Assembly (NCBI GenBank): GCA_900758845.1 | Contig: CAAESW010000047.1 | Coordinates: forward strand, 1 to 33,447 | Direction: 5' to 3' | DNA: 33,447 bases | Source of the DNA: an uncultured Collinsella sp. | Lineage (GTDB): Bacteria > Actinomycetota > Coriobacteriia > Coriobacteriales > Coriobacteriaceae | Shown here: in pieces, positions 1 to 8,073 of the stretch | How the letters are laid out: every line of letters starts with the position of its first letter | Numbering within the stretch: position 1 is the first letter of the stretch | Notes under the pieces: model-generated | The model's input: only the letters and a program-made list of their open reading frames with translations | What the model was told of the DNA's origin: nothing | Database searches by the model: none | Position numbers and translations under genes: made by a program

Positions 1-1
1 G

Positions 2-67
2 CGGATCAAGAAGTCCCTCGGGTGGCTCAGCCCGATGGAGTACCGCAGGAAGCTTGGATACGCCTAG
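2..67 (+). mobile_element. C-terminal end of an IS3-family transposase (partial)
   Basis: The first 22 codons read RIKKSLGWLSPMEYRRKLGY-A and a TAG stop. The LSPxEYR pattern followed by a short basic tail is typical of the last residues of IS3-family OrfB (DDE integrase) proteins. Everything upstream lies outside the window, so the element's integrity cannot be judged. The next bases (about 68-95) contain a GC-rich stretch ending in CCCC, consistent with an IS terminal repeat, but its partner end is not visible. Assignment to IS3 rests on a short motif only. Confidence 0.55.
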
Positions 68-95
68 GCGCGGTCCAAGAAATCGTCCGCACCCC

Positions 96-1625
96 CTAAA
101 TCGAGAACGACGAGGGGCTAAAGAACCGTCCGATGTGGAAGAAATCGGAGCCTTGGAATTCTTCAATGAATTTAGATAGGCTTTTGACGTCTTGGCTCGA
201 GAGCCGAAAGTCGACCAAGATGGTTGGAACCGGACAATCGTTGAGCGGAATCGTCGTGATGACAAAATCGATATTGTCGAAATCACGAGAGCCGAACGTC
301 AAATAGCCTTGGAACGATGTTGCTGCGACAACTTCGATTCGCCCCGAGAATAGCGAAGCTACGCGGGTTTCGAGCATGCCGAGCGCCGCGCGACCCGATC
401 CGCATATCACCAAGGCACGTTGGATGTTGGTGTTTGCGGGGGCAAACCTTTCGATTGCGGCTCCCACGTGGAGGGCCATATAGCCTATCTCATCTTCTGA
501 GAACGTGAGACTGGAAGACTCGAATGCCTCATTGACGCAGACGAGCGTTACCTCGTATGCGAGCGGGAAGCTTCTTCTTATGGTGTTGAGCAGCGGGTTG
601 ACGCGGCTGGATGTTGCAGTCTTTGCTTGGAGCATTGAGACCAGATGAGCGTTGAGCCCTTTTCGTAAGCTCACATCGCTACGTAGATCGAAACCGTAGT
701 ATCTGCAGATAAGGTCGAGCATGCGGTCCAGAGAGTCTGCAACCGCCGTCGAGTCCACATCGACAATGGCAAATTTGGTGTCATTGGCGAGGTGAAGATA
801 CAGATAGTCTCGTTCGGAACTGGGAATATGTAGGTCGAAGGCCTGGCCTAAGCGACGGCACAGGTTATCCATGAGTGCCTTACCCGCAACAGGAATTTCG
901 GGTGCGGCTGCCTCGATATAGCTGTCTTGTTTGATGCGAAATACCATAAGAGCCGTATGTACCATGAAGTTCTTGAGCCCGTAGTCGCTATATGAGAGCG
1001 AAGCCTCGGACAGGCATTCTCGGACTGTTTGTGCCAGAACTTCAAGGTCGATGCCTTCGAATAGCATTTGTTCGGCGGCGGAGAATGCCGTTACGTACGA
1101 CGGGTCGTCGCGATCGATGACTTCGTTGACGATGCAACGTCGTCGATCTGCCTCACGACCATACGTTCTGAAGCCGCTATCTCGCCTGAAGATGCACTCG
1201 ATATCATATGTTTGCAGCACATCTCGTGCCTGCTTGATGTAGCTCTGGAGCGTGTCGTCTCCGACAAAGACAAGATCGGAGAGTGCCTCGGTGGTGATGG
1301 GCGTGACGCTCATCACGAGTTTGCTCAGCACGATCCTGAGACGCTCGGCCGGAGAGCTCAGGTCGGGTAGGCCAGCTGCTTCGTTATCGTGGCTTTGGAG
1401 GAACGATTCGAATCGCTTGGCGTCAGATATGACGAGCCGATAGCCGGCGCCGCGCTTTATTTCCACCTGGGCACCGTATCCGTCAAGTCCGTTGTTGAGA
1501 GCCGAGACATCGCTGCGTATTGTTCGCTCGGTAACGCCGAGCACATCAGAGAGCTTAGATGCTGGCGTGAACGCGGAGCTGCGCACGATTTGAAATAGCT
1601 GATCGAGACGTCCGTATTCGAACAT
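96..1625 (-). CDS. PRD-domain transcriptional regulator of the adjacent PTS operon (BglG/ManR/LicR type)
   Basis: The 509-residue protein shows an N-terminal helix-turn-helix (about 1-60, with LSDVLGVTERTIRSDV), a second Mga-like winged helix (about 90-150), two PTS-regulation domains and an EIIB-like domain (about 402-490). The four expected PRD phosphorylation histidines are visible at 223, 278, 327 and 386, and the EIIB cysteine lies in a CGSG loop at 408. Such proteins are DNA-binding activators switched by PTS phosphorylation, not RNA antiterminators. Many family members carry a further C-terminal EIIA domain and run to 600-700 residues; this one stops after EIIB, right beside an IS end. 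An AGGAGG ribosome site lies 6 nt before the ATG. It is divergent from the PTS/mannosidase operon, its likely target. The substrate signal is inferred. Confidence 0.9.
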   Translation of the reverse strand: MFEYGRLDQLFQIVRSSAFTPASKLSDVLGVTERTIRSDVSALNNGLDGYGAQVEIKRGAGYRLVISDAKRFESFLQSHDNEAAGLPDLSSPAERLRIVLSKLVMSVTPITTEALSDLVFVGDDTLQSYIKQARDVLQTYDIECIFRRDSGFRTYGREADRRRCIVNEVIDRDDPSYVTAFSAAEQMLFEGIDLEVLAQTVRECLSEASLSYSDYGLKNFMVHTALMVFRIKQDSYIEAAAPEIPVAGKALMDNLCRRLGQAFDLHIPSSERDYLYLHLANDTKFAIVDVDSTAVADSLDRMLDLICRYYGFDLRSDVSLRKGLNAHLVSMLQAKTATSSRVNPLLNTIRRSFPLAYEVTLVCVNEAFESSSLTFSEDEIGYMALHVGAAIERFAPANTNIQRALVICGSGRAALGMLETRVASLFSGRIEVVAATSFQGYLTFGSRDFDNIDFVITTIPLNDCPVPTILVDFRLSSQDVKSLSKFIEEFQGSDFFHIGRFFSPSSFSI

Positions 1626-1651
1626 GAAATTCCTCCTTATCTGCCTAGATG

Positions 1652-1680
1652 ATAACAGGCGGGCTTTGGCTATTGCGCAA
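1652..1680 (-). promoter_or_regulatory. Candidate promoter of the PRD regulator
   Basis: On the minus strand TTGCGC (1675-1680) is followed after 17 nt by TGTTAT (1652-1657), each matching four of six consensus bases. It lies 27 nt upstream of the regulator's ATG. This is a plausible sigma70-type promoter by eye only. Confidence 0.35.
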
Positions 1681-1739
1681 GCGGGGGCAGGGAGTGTTTT
1701 CCTCTCGCAGACGGAAATGGATTCATGAAAAAGTACCTA

Positions 1740-1759
1740 TTTCCGTTTCTAAACGGAAA
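1740..1759. promoter_or_regulatory. Palindromic operator candidate between regulator and PTS operon
   Basis: A perfect 9-bp inverted repeat, TTTCCGTTT-CT-AAACGGAAA, lies in the divergent intergenic region. A further half site, ACGGAAA, occurs at 1711-1717, and a separate CTTCCGGAAG palindrome lies near 1785-1794. The rest of the 268-bp gap holds a possible -35 (TTGCAT, 1808-1813) with an AT-rich stretch near 1832-1840. Position and symmetry suggest a binding site for the PRD regulator; this is inference. Confidence 0.55.
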
Positions 1760-1893
1760 CGTTCGGCGGCGACCCCGCCCAATACTTCCGGAAGAGGAGG
1801 AAATCCGTTGCATTGTGGGCGGGGTGACGCGAATGATAAAAATCTAGGCGTCAGGAAGTTCGCCCAACGGGCTTGGTTCAAAGGGGGATGAAG

Positions 1894-2355
1894 ATGGAGA
1901 TGTTGACGGAGAACCTGATTGAGTTCTCCTGCAATGCGCATGACAAGAATGAGCTGTTCGATGTCGTAGGAAAGATGGCTGCGGCGCAGGGCGTCGTGAC
2001 TGGTGCCTCAGAACTTAAGCAGGCGTTGCTCAATCGCGAAGCGGAAGCGACGACCGGGCTCATGGATGGTTTCGCCATTCCGCACGCTAAGAGCGATGCC
2101 GTGCTCGAGCCCACGATCGTCTATATTCGCTGCGCCAATCCGCTTGCATGGGAGACGATGGACAACTCGGCTGTGACCGACGTCTTCGCGCTCCTTGTTC
2201 CCATGAAAAATGCCGGGGACTTGCATTTGCAACTACTCTCCAAACTCGCCGTGTGCCTTCTTGACAACGAGTTTAAGGAGAATGTGCGCAGCTCTTCGGA
2301 TAAGTCTTCCTTTATCGCAATGGTCGAGGAAGCGCTCGATAAGGCGACGCTTTAA
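1894..2355 (+). CDS. PTS sugar transporter subunit IIA (fructose/mannosylglycerate type)
   Basis: This 153-residue cytoplasmic phosphocarrier accepts phosphate from HPr and passes it to the IIB domain encoded next door. The active-site histidine is His64, in the motif GFAIPHAKSDAV, which is diagnostic of the PTS_EIIA_2 (fructose/mannitol) fold. The reading frame stays open back to a TTG at 1873. The strong AAAGGGGG at 1880-1887 is 6 nt from ATG 1894 but would abut ATG 1888, so 1894 is preferred; ATG 1900 is also possible. It is the first gene of an operon with IIBC and a GH38 mannosidase. E. coli MngA has the IIA, IIB and IIC domains fused in one chain; here IIA is separate. Confidence 0.9.
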   Translation: MEMLTENLIEFSCNAHDKNELFDVVGKMAAAQGVVTGASELKQALLNREAEATTGLMDGFAIPHAKSDAVLEPTIVYIRCANPLAWETMDNSAVTDVFALLVPMKNAGDLHLQLLSKLAVCLLDNEFKENVRSSSDKSSFIAMVEEALDKATL

Positions 2356-2426
2356 CACTTCGCCTGTTTTCAATCTGTCTATCAAACGGTCTAGCGTGAC
2401 CGGATTAAGGAAAGGAAGGGAAAGCC

Positions 2427-3791
2427 GTGAAAATCGTTGCGATTACAGCTTGTCCTGCCGGCATTGCTCACACGTACATGGCGGCAAAGAAACTCGAAAC
2501 GACTGCTCAGAAGCTTGGACACGAGATTCATGTTGAAAAGCAGGGCGTGAAAGGAATTGAGGATCGCCTCCCTGCTCAGGCTATTGCCGACGCGGACGTT
2601 GTAATTCTCGCGGTGGACGCCAAGGTCAAGGAAGAGGAGCGCTTTGAGGGCAAGAAGGTGTACCGTTGCCCGGTATCTGATCCCATTAAGGATGCAGAAA
2701 AGGTTTTTGAGGAGGCCCTTTCCGGCGATGAGAAAAAGAGCAGCATCGTTGCCCAGCTTAAGAACCATATCCTGACCGGCGTGTCGTATATGATTCCCGT
2801 TGTAATCGGCGCTTCCCTCATCATGGGTATCGCGCGTGTTATCGCTATGGGTTTTGGCATTGGCGATATTTGGGATGCAAAGTATGCCGGTGAGGGCGTT
2901 GTCGGGTTTCTCTATACGCTGAACAGCCTTGGCGGCCAAGCGCTCAGCTTGATGCTGACCGTCTTTGCGGGCTATGTCTCGTACTCTATCGCCGACAAGG
3001 CGGGTTTGGCTGCGGGCTTTGCCGGCGGTATGCTCGCCAATTCGATTGGCGCCGGATTCTTCGGAGCACTCGCTGCAGGCCTGTTTGCAGGCTACTTTAC
3101 CAAGTGGCTTACGAAGACCGTTGAATTCAAGGGAGCCCTTTCCGGCCTCAATTTGATTGTGACAGCTCTCGTGACCGTGACGGTCACCCTCCTTTCCGTC
3201 AACTACGTTATCGGCGTTCCGTTCATTTGGCTCAATGATGCCCTCCAGGCTTTCCTTACTAACATGAGCGGTGCCAACGCGGTTGTTGTCGCATTCATCG
3301 TCGGCGCCATGATGTGCTCCGATCTTGGCGGCCCCATCAACAAGGCTGCTATGGTCACCGCAATGGGTCTCATCTCTTCTGGTATCTATGCGCCCAATAC
3401 TGCCGCCATGATCGGCATTGTTATTCCCGTTCTTGGTTATGGCATCTATAGCATTGCGTTTGGCAAGAACATGAGTGCCGAGTTCCGCGATGCCGGCAGT
3501 GCCTCGCTCGTAATGGGTCTGGTCGGTGTTTCCGAGGGCGCTATTCCTTTCACGCTTGCTAATCCCAAGATTTTGGTGCCTGCCAACATGATTGGTGGCG
3601 GCGTGGGCGCGGCAGTCGCCGTCGCCCTGGGTGCCGTGAACATCACGACGCTTTCCGGTTGCTACGGCTGGCTCTTGGTCACCAACTGGCCTGCCTATGT
3701 CTTGGGTATCGTCGTCGGTGCTCTCATCGTCGCCGCAGGTGCGTTCCTCGCTCGCGACTCGTTCAAGAACGAGGCCCAGACTCTGATCTAA
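2427..3791 (+). CDS. PTS transporter subunit IIBC, fructose/2-O-alpha-mannosyl-D-glycerate type
   Basis: The 454-residue protein has an N-terminal EIIB domain (about 1-100) with the phospho-cysteine Cys9 in ACPAGIAHTYMA. A polytopic EIIC domain (about 110-445) follows, rich in Gly/Ala membrane segments and carrying the conserved GGPINKAA signature in its second half. It takes up and phosphorylates a sugar at the membrane using phosphate from the adjacent IIA. The start is GTG at 2427, preceded by AAGGAAAGGAAGG. The 71-nt gap from IIA shows no terminator. The downstream GH38 enzyme makes mannosylglycerate or a mannosyl disaccharide the best substrate guess; fructose is unlikely because no 1-phosphofructokinase gene is present. 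Confidence 0.9.
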   Translation: MKIVAITACPAGIAHTYMAAKKLETTAQKLGHEIHVEKQGVKGIEDRLPAQAIADADVVILAVDAKVKEEERFEGKKVYRCPVSDPIKDAEKVFEEALSGDEKKSSIVAQLKNHILTGVSYMIPVVIGASLIMGIARVIAMGFGIGDIWDAKYAGEGVVGFLYTLNSLGGQALSLMLTVFAGYVSYSIADKAGLAAGFAGGMLANSIGAGFFGALAAGLFAGYFTKWLTKTVEFKGALSGLNLIVTALVTVTVTLLSVNYVIGVPFIWLNDALQAFLTNMSGANAVVVAFIVGAMMCSDLGGPINKAAMVTAMGLISSGIYAPNTAAMIGIVIPVLGYGIYSIAFGKNMSAEFRDAGSASLVMGLVGVSEGAIPFTLANPKILVPANMIGGGVGAAVAVALGAVNITTLSGCYGWLLVTNWPAYVLGIVVGALIVAAGAFLARDSFKNEAQTLI

Positions 3792-3809
3792 TCGCTCATT
3801 TGATTACTT

Positions 3810-3833
3810 CCGCCTTGCACCCTTGCAGGGCGG
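3810..3833 (+). other. Intercistronic hairpin between the PTS gene and the mannosidase gene
   Basis: CCGCCTTGCA and TGCAGGGCGG form a 10-bp stem (one G-T wobble) with a 4-nt loop, followed by a poor T tract (AATTCTATTT). It could be a weak attenuator or an RNA stabiliser that adjusts the PTS:mannosidase ratio. It ends 21 nt before the mannosidase ATG. Confidence 0.5.
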
Positions 3834-3854
3834 AATTCTATTTAGGAGGTATGC

Positions 3855-6614
3855 ATGGGAAAGCGCGTGCATGTCATTGCCCACTCCCACTGGGATCGTG
3901 AGTGGTATTTCACCACATCGCGTTCGAAAGTGTATCTGATGGAAGATTTGGCCCATGTTCTCGATGTTCTCGAGAGCGATCCTGAGTTCACCTCGTACAC
4001 ACTTGATGGTCAGTCCTGTCTTCTAGATGACTATCTAGCATGGCGTCCGCAGGATGCGGACCGCATCGCCAGGCTTGTCAAAGCGGGTCGCTTGCTCGTT
4101 GGCCCTTGGTATACGCAGACCGACCAGATGGTTATTTGCGGCGAGAGTATCGTTCGTAATATGTTCTACGGCATAAAGCGCGCCGAGGATTTTGGTCATA
4201 GCATGAATGTCGCCTATGTTCCGGATTCCTTTGGCCAAGCGGGAAACATGCCTCAGATTTATCGCCAGTTTGGGCTGAAAGATCTTGTGACGTGGCGTGG
4301 CATCAGTGACGATATGACGCCGAGCACCGATTTCATTTGGAGAGGGTCGGATGGTTCGAAGGTGCTTGCAACGCAGCTTCGTCGGAGCTATTCGGTCGGA
4401 AAGATGATGCCCGAATCGGAACCTGAGGCTTCGTATTTTTGGAAGGAACGTTGCCTTGATGAGCTTGGCGGCTGGGTGTCGACGGACAATATCTATATGC
4501 CGTGCGGCGATGACCAGGCCCCGATTAGGACGTCTCTGCCCCAGATCGTGTACCATCGCAACGAGGTCGATCCCGACAACGAATATCTGATCAGCTCTCC
4601 CGAGCAATTCATGGCTGACATGCGGGAACAGGCTCACGATTTGCCCGAGCTCGATGGAGAGTTACTGTGCGCCAAGCATATGCGTGTACACCGCTCCATC
4701 TTCTCGTCGCGCTCGGATCTCAAGGTGATGAACACGCAGATTCAAAACTATCTGGTTAACGTGGTGGAGCCGCTGCTGGCCCTGTCCCATCGGCTTGGGT
4801 TTGAGTATCCGACGGGTGCCGTCGAGTCGATTTGGAAGCTGCTTTTCGAAAACGCCGCCCATGACTCGATCGGATCGTCCGTAGTAGACGAAGTGAACGA
4901 AGATATCTACATGCGCTACAAACAGGCGTGTGATATAGCGGTGAACTTGGTTGATTTGCATATGCGAAAAATCTCGACTGCCGTCAACGGCGCAAAGGAT
5001 TCCCATACGGTGACGGTGTTCAATACGTTGCCCGAGATCCGCTCGGGGATTGTCGTAAAGCGTCTCTACATTCCAGGGGAATCGTTCGAGCTGAAGCGTG
5101 CGGACGGATCGACGGTTCCCTATACGGTCCTTAATCGACGCGACCTCACGGAATATGTGAAAAACCAGACGATTAATCTCAACCTGAGCAATCGTATCGA
5201 TGTGCCTGAGCGTATTGACGAGGCCACTGTGGCGATCTTTGCCGAGGATGTGCCGGCGATGGGCTACGAGCAATACACGATTGTCTGCGGGGCCGATGGC
5301 GAATACCATGCGGATAAGCGCGAGACGCTCGAGAACGAGTTCTATTGCATCACGGTGAACCATGACGGATCACTGCGGATTTTGGATAAACGTAGCGGCT
5401 ATGTCTATGAACGAGAAGCGGTTTTAGTCGAGAACGGCGACGACGGCGATAGCTTCAACTACTCTCCTCCTCGTGGTGACCTGCGGGTGTTCTCTACCGA
5501 GTGCGAGGCGCGGGCGGAAATTCGAGGATCTGATATCTATCAGCGTGCCGTGATTTCCTTCGATATGCGGGTCCCTGCGAATCTCGAGGAGCGTGCCCGC
5601 GGCGAGCGGACCGCACACATGCCGGTTAGTCTCACTGTCTCCTTGGCGAAGGGCGCCGATGCTATCGATCTGTCGGTTGAGGTAGATAATCGTGTGCCCG
5701 ACTCGCATCGCCTGTGCATTCTGTTCGACGCGCAAATGGCAACGAAGTTCAATTATGCCGACGAGCAGTTCGGCTGCCGTCGCCGCGACAATGTCCATGA
5801 GCGCGAAATGGCCTGTTACAAAGCGAGCATGGGGGAGGCCGGTGTTGGGCCTATGGCTTGGGAAGCCGGTGAGGGCGTAAAGCCCGCTGTCGACGCTAAC
5901 CCTGGCACATGGGAGGAGCCTCCGGTTTCAATCGAGCCGACGCAGTCCTACGTTGCTCTCTTCAATGACGAGAGGGGTCTTGCGGTCTATCCGCAAGGCG
6001 TTCGCGAATACGAGATTGTGGACAAGGACGGTCTCGAAGGTGGAGAAGGCAACCTGATTTGCCTAACACTGTTCCGGTCCTATGGTTTCATGGGCAAGGA
6101 GGACCTGCTGTACCGTCCGGGACGAGCTTCGGGGGAGACGACGCTCGCAACGCCTGATGCTCAGCTCCACAAAAAGATGACGTTCGGCCTTGGGTTCGAA
6201 GCGTTTTCCGCCGCGTTTTCCAAGGCTCATGTCTCACAGGCTGCGCGTGCCTTTGCGACGGGATTCGAAGCGTACGAGTACGCATCGTTCCTCAACGGTC
6301 GCCTCTTGTTCTCGGAGGAAGAAATCGACGGAAGCTCTCCGGCGATGGGATCCCTGATGACGGTTGAGGGCGACTTGACGTTGAGCGCGATTAAAAAGGC
6401 TGAAGACGGGAACGGAATCATCGTTCGCCTGTTCAATGGCGAATACGAGGGGGATGCTGCAGCAACGCTCACGTTTGCTAGCTCCGTCGCAAACGCCTAT
6501 GAGGTCGACCTTCGCGAGCGAAAAGTCGGTGAAATCCGTCACGACGATAAGGCCGTTTTGGTCGGGCCGATCGGGCACGCCAAGATTGTGACCGTGTGTA
6601 TCGAGCTCGCGTAG
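3855..6614 (+). CDS. mngB: Glycoside hydrolase family 38 alpha-mannosidase (MngB-like)
   Basis: The 919-residue protein begins with the GH38 signature HSHWDREWY, where His12 and Asp14 are expected zinc ligands. The nucleophile region YVPDSFGQAGNMP contains Asp124, and the third conserved block FENAAHDSIGSS contains His336/Asp337. The N-terminal catalytic barrel is followed by the usual middle and C-terminal beta-rich domains. No signal peptide is visible, so it should act in the cytoplasm on sugar-6-phosphates delivered by the upstream PTS, as MngB does in E. coli (877 residues) to release mannose-6-phosphate and glycerate. Streptococcal GH38 enzymes with alpha-1,3-mannosidase activity are an alternative model. 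AGGAGG lies 6 nt before the ATG. It is the last gene of the operon. Confidence 0.9.
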   Translation: MGKRVHVIAHSHWDREWYFTTSRSKVYLMEDLAHVLDVLESDPEFTSYTLDGQSCLLDDYLAWRPQDADRIARLVKAGRLLVGPWYTQTDQMVICGESIVRNMFYGIKRAEDFGHSMNVAYVPDSFGQAGNMPQIYRQFGLKDLVTWRGISDDMTPSTDFIWRGSDGSKVLATQLRRSYSVGKMMPESEPEASYFWKERCLDELGGWVSTDNIYMPCGDDQAPIRTSLPQIVYHRNEVDPDNEYLISSPEQFMADMREQAHDLPELDGELLCAKHMRVHRSIFSSRSDLKVMNTQIQNYLVNVVEPLLALSHRLGFEYPTGAVESIWKLLFENAAHDSIGSSVVDEVNEDIYMRYKQACDIAVNLVDLHMRKISTAVNGAKDSHTVTVFNTLPEIRSGIVVKRLYIPGESFELKRADGSTVPYTVLNRRDLTEYVKNQTINLNLSNRIDVPERIDEATVAIFAEDVPAMGYEQYTIVCGADGEYHADKRETLENEFYCITVNHDGSLRILDKRSGYVYEREAVLVENGDDGDSFNYSPPRGDLRVFSTECEARAEIRGSDIYQRAVISFDMRVPANLEERARGERTAHMPVSLTVSLAKGADAIDLSVEVDNRVPDSHRLCILFDAQMATKFNYADEQFGCRRRDNVHEREMACYKASMGEAGVGPMAWEAGEGVKPAVDANPGTWEEPPVSIEPTQSYVALFNDERGLAVYPQGVREYEIVDKDGLEGGEGNLICLTLFRSYGFMGKEDLLYRPGRASGETTLATPDAQLHKKMTFGLGFEAFSAAFSKAHVSQAARAFATGFEAYEYASFLNGRLLFSEEEIDGSSPAMGSLMTVEGDLTLSAIKKAEDGNGIIVRLFNGEYEGDAAATLTFASSVANAYEVDLRERKVGEIRHDDKAVLVGPIGHAKIVTVCIELA

Positions 6615-6642
6615 GCTCTTAAAAGCGTAACTATTTGAATCG

Positions 6643-6672
6643 GGCCCCGCATTTGCTGACGGATGCGGGGCC
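6643..6672 (+). terminator. Hairpin terminator of the PTS/mannosidase operon
   Basis: GGCCCCGCAT and ATGCGGGGCC form a perfect 10-bp stem with a 10-nt loop, 28 nt after the mannosidase stop. The following tract (GTTGCTATATAAT) is not a pure T run, so efficiency is uncertain. Confidence 0.7.
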
Positions 6673-6685
6673 GTTGCTATATAAT
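6657..6685 (+). promoter_or_regulatory. Promoter of the SotB-like transporter, overlapping the preceding terminator
   Basis: A perfect TATAAT (-10) lies at 6680-6685, with TGACGG (-35, 6657-6662) 17 nt upstream. The -35 falls within the loop of the terminator hairpin. The predicted start is near 6692, with GGAGAGG at 6707-6713 and the ATG at 6723. Confidence 0.65.
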
Positions 6686-6722
6686 CGCCCACCGCTCAAG
6701 ATAATCGGAGAGGTTTTCCTAT

Positions 6723-7919
6723 ATGACTCAGACAAGGCAAGACGGCATCACGCTCAAGCAGTGGCTCCCGCTCATCGGGCTCACCTGCTGTGCGTTCGTG
6801 TTCAACACGTCGGAGTTTATGCCCATCGGCCTGCTGACCGACATCGCCGCATCGTTTTCGCTCACCGAGGCCCAAGCTGGCATCATGATCTCGGTCTATG
6901 CCTGGGGCGTCATGCTGCTGTCGTTGCCACTCATGGTGTTTGCCTCGCGTTTTGAGTTCAAGCGGATGCTGCTGGGCGTGCTTGCCGTGTTCTCGCTGGG
7001 CCAGTTCCTGTCCGCCGTGGCGCCCACCTATCCCATCCTGGTCTGCGCACGCCTGGTGGTTGCCTGCGCGCATGCCGTGTTCTGGTCGGTCGCCTCGATC
7101 ATGGCGTCGCGTCTGGTTGACACGCGCCATGGGGCGCTCGCCATCAGCATGATCGCTACGGGCTCGTCCATCGCGCAGATCTTTGGCCTGCCGCTCGGTC
7201 GCGCCATTGGCCTGGCCGTGGGCTGGCGTATGACGTTTGCCGTGGTCGGAGCGCTGTCTGCTGTCGCGGTCGTCTACCAGGCCACGGTGTTTCCTGCCAT
7301 GCCAGCGGGCGAGCGTTTTACGTTCAAACAGCTGCCCGAGCTGCTCAAGAACCCGCTCCTCATCGCGCTCTACGCAGTCACGGTCTTCATGGCGACCGGC
7401 TATTACGCAAGCTACAGCTATATCGAGCCCTTCCTGGCGCAGGTCGCGCACGTCGATGCGGGCGCCATTACCATGACGCTGACGGCGTTTGGCTGCTCTG
7501 GTTTGCTCGGAAGCTGGCTGTTTGGCCGCCTGTTCGATGGGCATCGCTTCCCGTTCTTGGCTATCACGCTCTCCGGCGTGCCGGTGGCCCTGCTGCTCAT
7601 GGGGCCGGCCGCATCGTCGCTCGTGACAGTGCTTGCCGTCTGCGCACTGTGGGGTTGCTGCGCCACGGCCTTTAACGTGGCGTTTCAGGCCGAGCTCATC
7701 AAGCACACGCCGGCAGATTCGTCGGCCGTCGCCATGTCGATCTTCTCGGGCCTGTTCAACCTGGGGATCGGCACCGGTACGGCGATCGGCGGCGCCGTGG
7801 TGTCGGGCCCCGGTATCGCCTGGATCGGCTACGCGGGCGGTGCGATCGCCGTCGTGGGCGTCATCCTCGCCATCACCGTGCTGTTTCCGGCCATACGTCG
7901 CGCCAAGCCCGTCGCCTAG
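6723..7919 (+). CDS. Major facilitator superfamily sugar efflux transporter, SotB-like
   Basis: The 398-residue protein has 12 predicted hydrophobic segments. Its N-terminal region, FNTSEFMPIGLLTDIAASF followed by QAGIMISVYAW, matches the SotB/YdeA branch of the MFS drug:H+ antiporters almost residue for residue. Further shared stretches are ATGSSIAQIFGLPLGRAIG and YYASYSYIEPFL. E. coli SotB exports arabinose, lactose and IPTG, which protects cells from sugar accumulation. Here the substrate is unknown. It sits next to the sugar PTS module but has its own promoter and is separated by a terminator. Codon use is richer in GC than the mannosidase gene before it. Confidence 0.85.
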   Translation: MTQTRQDGITLKQWLPLIGLTCCAFVFNTSEFMPIGLLTDIAASFSLTEAQAGIMISVYAWGVMLLSLPLMVFASRFEFKRMLLGVLAVFSLGQFLSAVAPTYPILVCARLVVACAHAVFWSVASIMASRLVDTRHGALAISMIATGSSIAQIFGLPLGRAIGLAVGWRMTFAVVGALSAVAVVYQATVFPAMPAGERFTFKQLPELLKNPLLIALYAVTVFMATGYYASYSYIEPFLAQVAHVDAGAITMTLTAFGCSGLLGSWLFGRLFDGHRFPFLAITLSGVPVALLLMGPAASSLVTVLAVCALWGCCATAFNVAFQAELIKHTPADSSAVAMSIFSGLFNLGIGTGTAIGGAVVSGPGIAWIGYAGGAIAVVGVILAITVLFPAIRRAKPVA

Positions 7920-7935
7920 CCACATCCTCCTCATC

Positions 7936-8002
7936 AGTTGCGGTGGAATAGTTCCTGTTTAAGGCCTCTGAAGGCCCAAGCAGGAACTATTCCACCGCAA
8001 CT
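7936..8002. repeat. 22-bp perfect inverted repeat with nested inner hairpin
   Basis: Arms 7936-7957 and 7981-8002 are perfect reverse complements (AGTTGCGGTGGAATAGTTCCTG on the left). The 23-nt interior holds a second small stem, GGCCT-CTGA-AGGCC. It starts 17 nt after the transporter stop and precedes a possible -10 (TACAAT, 8033-8038) for the next gene. It may terminate transcription (TTATTTT follows), but the arms are longer than a terminator needs, suggesting a dispersed palindromic element. Confidence 0.8.
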
Positions 8003-8073
8003 TATTTTGGGGGAGAGGATGCAAGCCGGGCATACAATGGATGTCGTTGTGTTGAGCTTACCGGGAGGTTGCT

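Noticed and set aside
1873..1893. A longer N terminus for PTS IIA starting at TTG 1873
   Set aside because: It would place the obvious ribosome-binding AAAGGGGG inside the coding sequence; a start at 1894 fits the spacing and the domain start.
6696..7934. A 412-codon minus-strand open frame over the SotB-like gene
   Set aside because: Composition is extreme (Arg, His, Gly, Asp), as expected for the antisense of a hydrophobic membrane protein. The plus-strand frame is clearly the gene.
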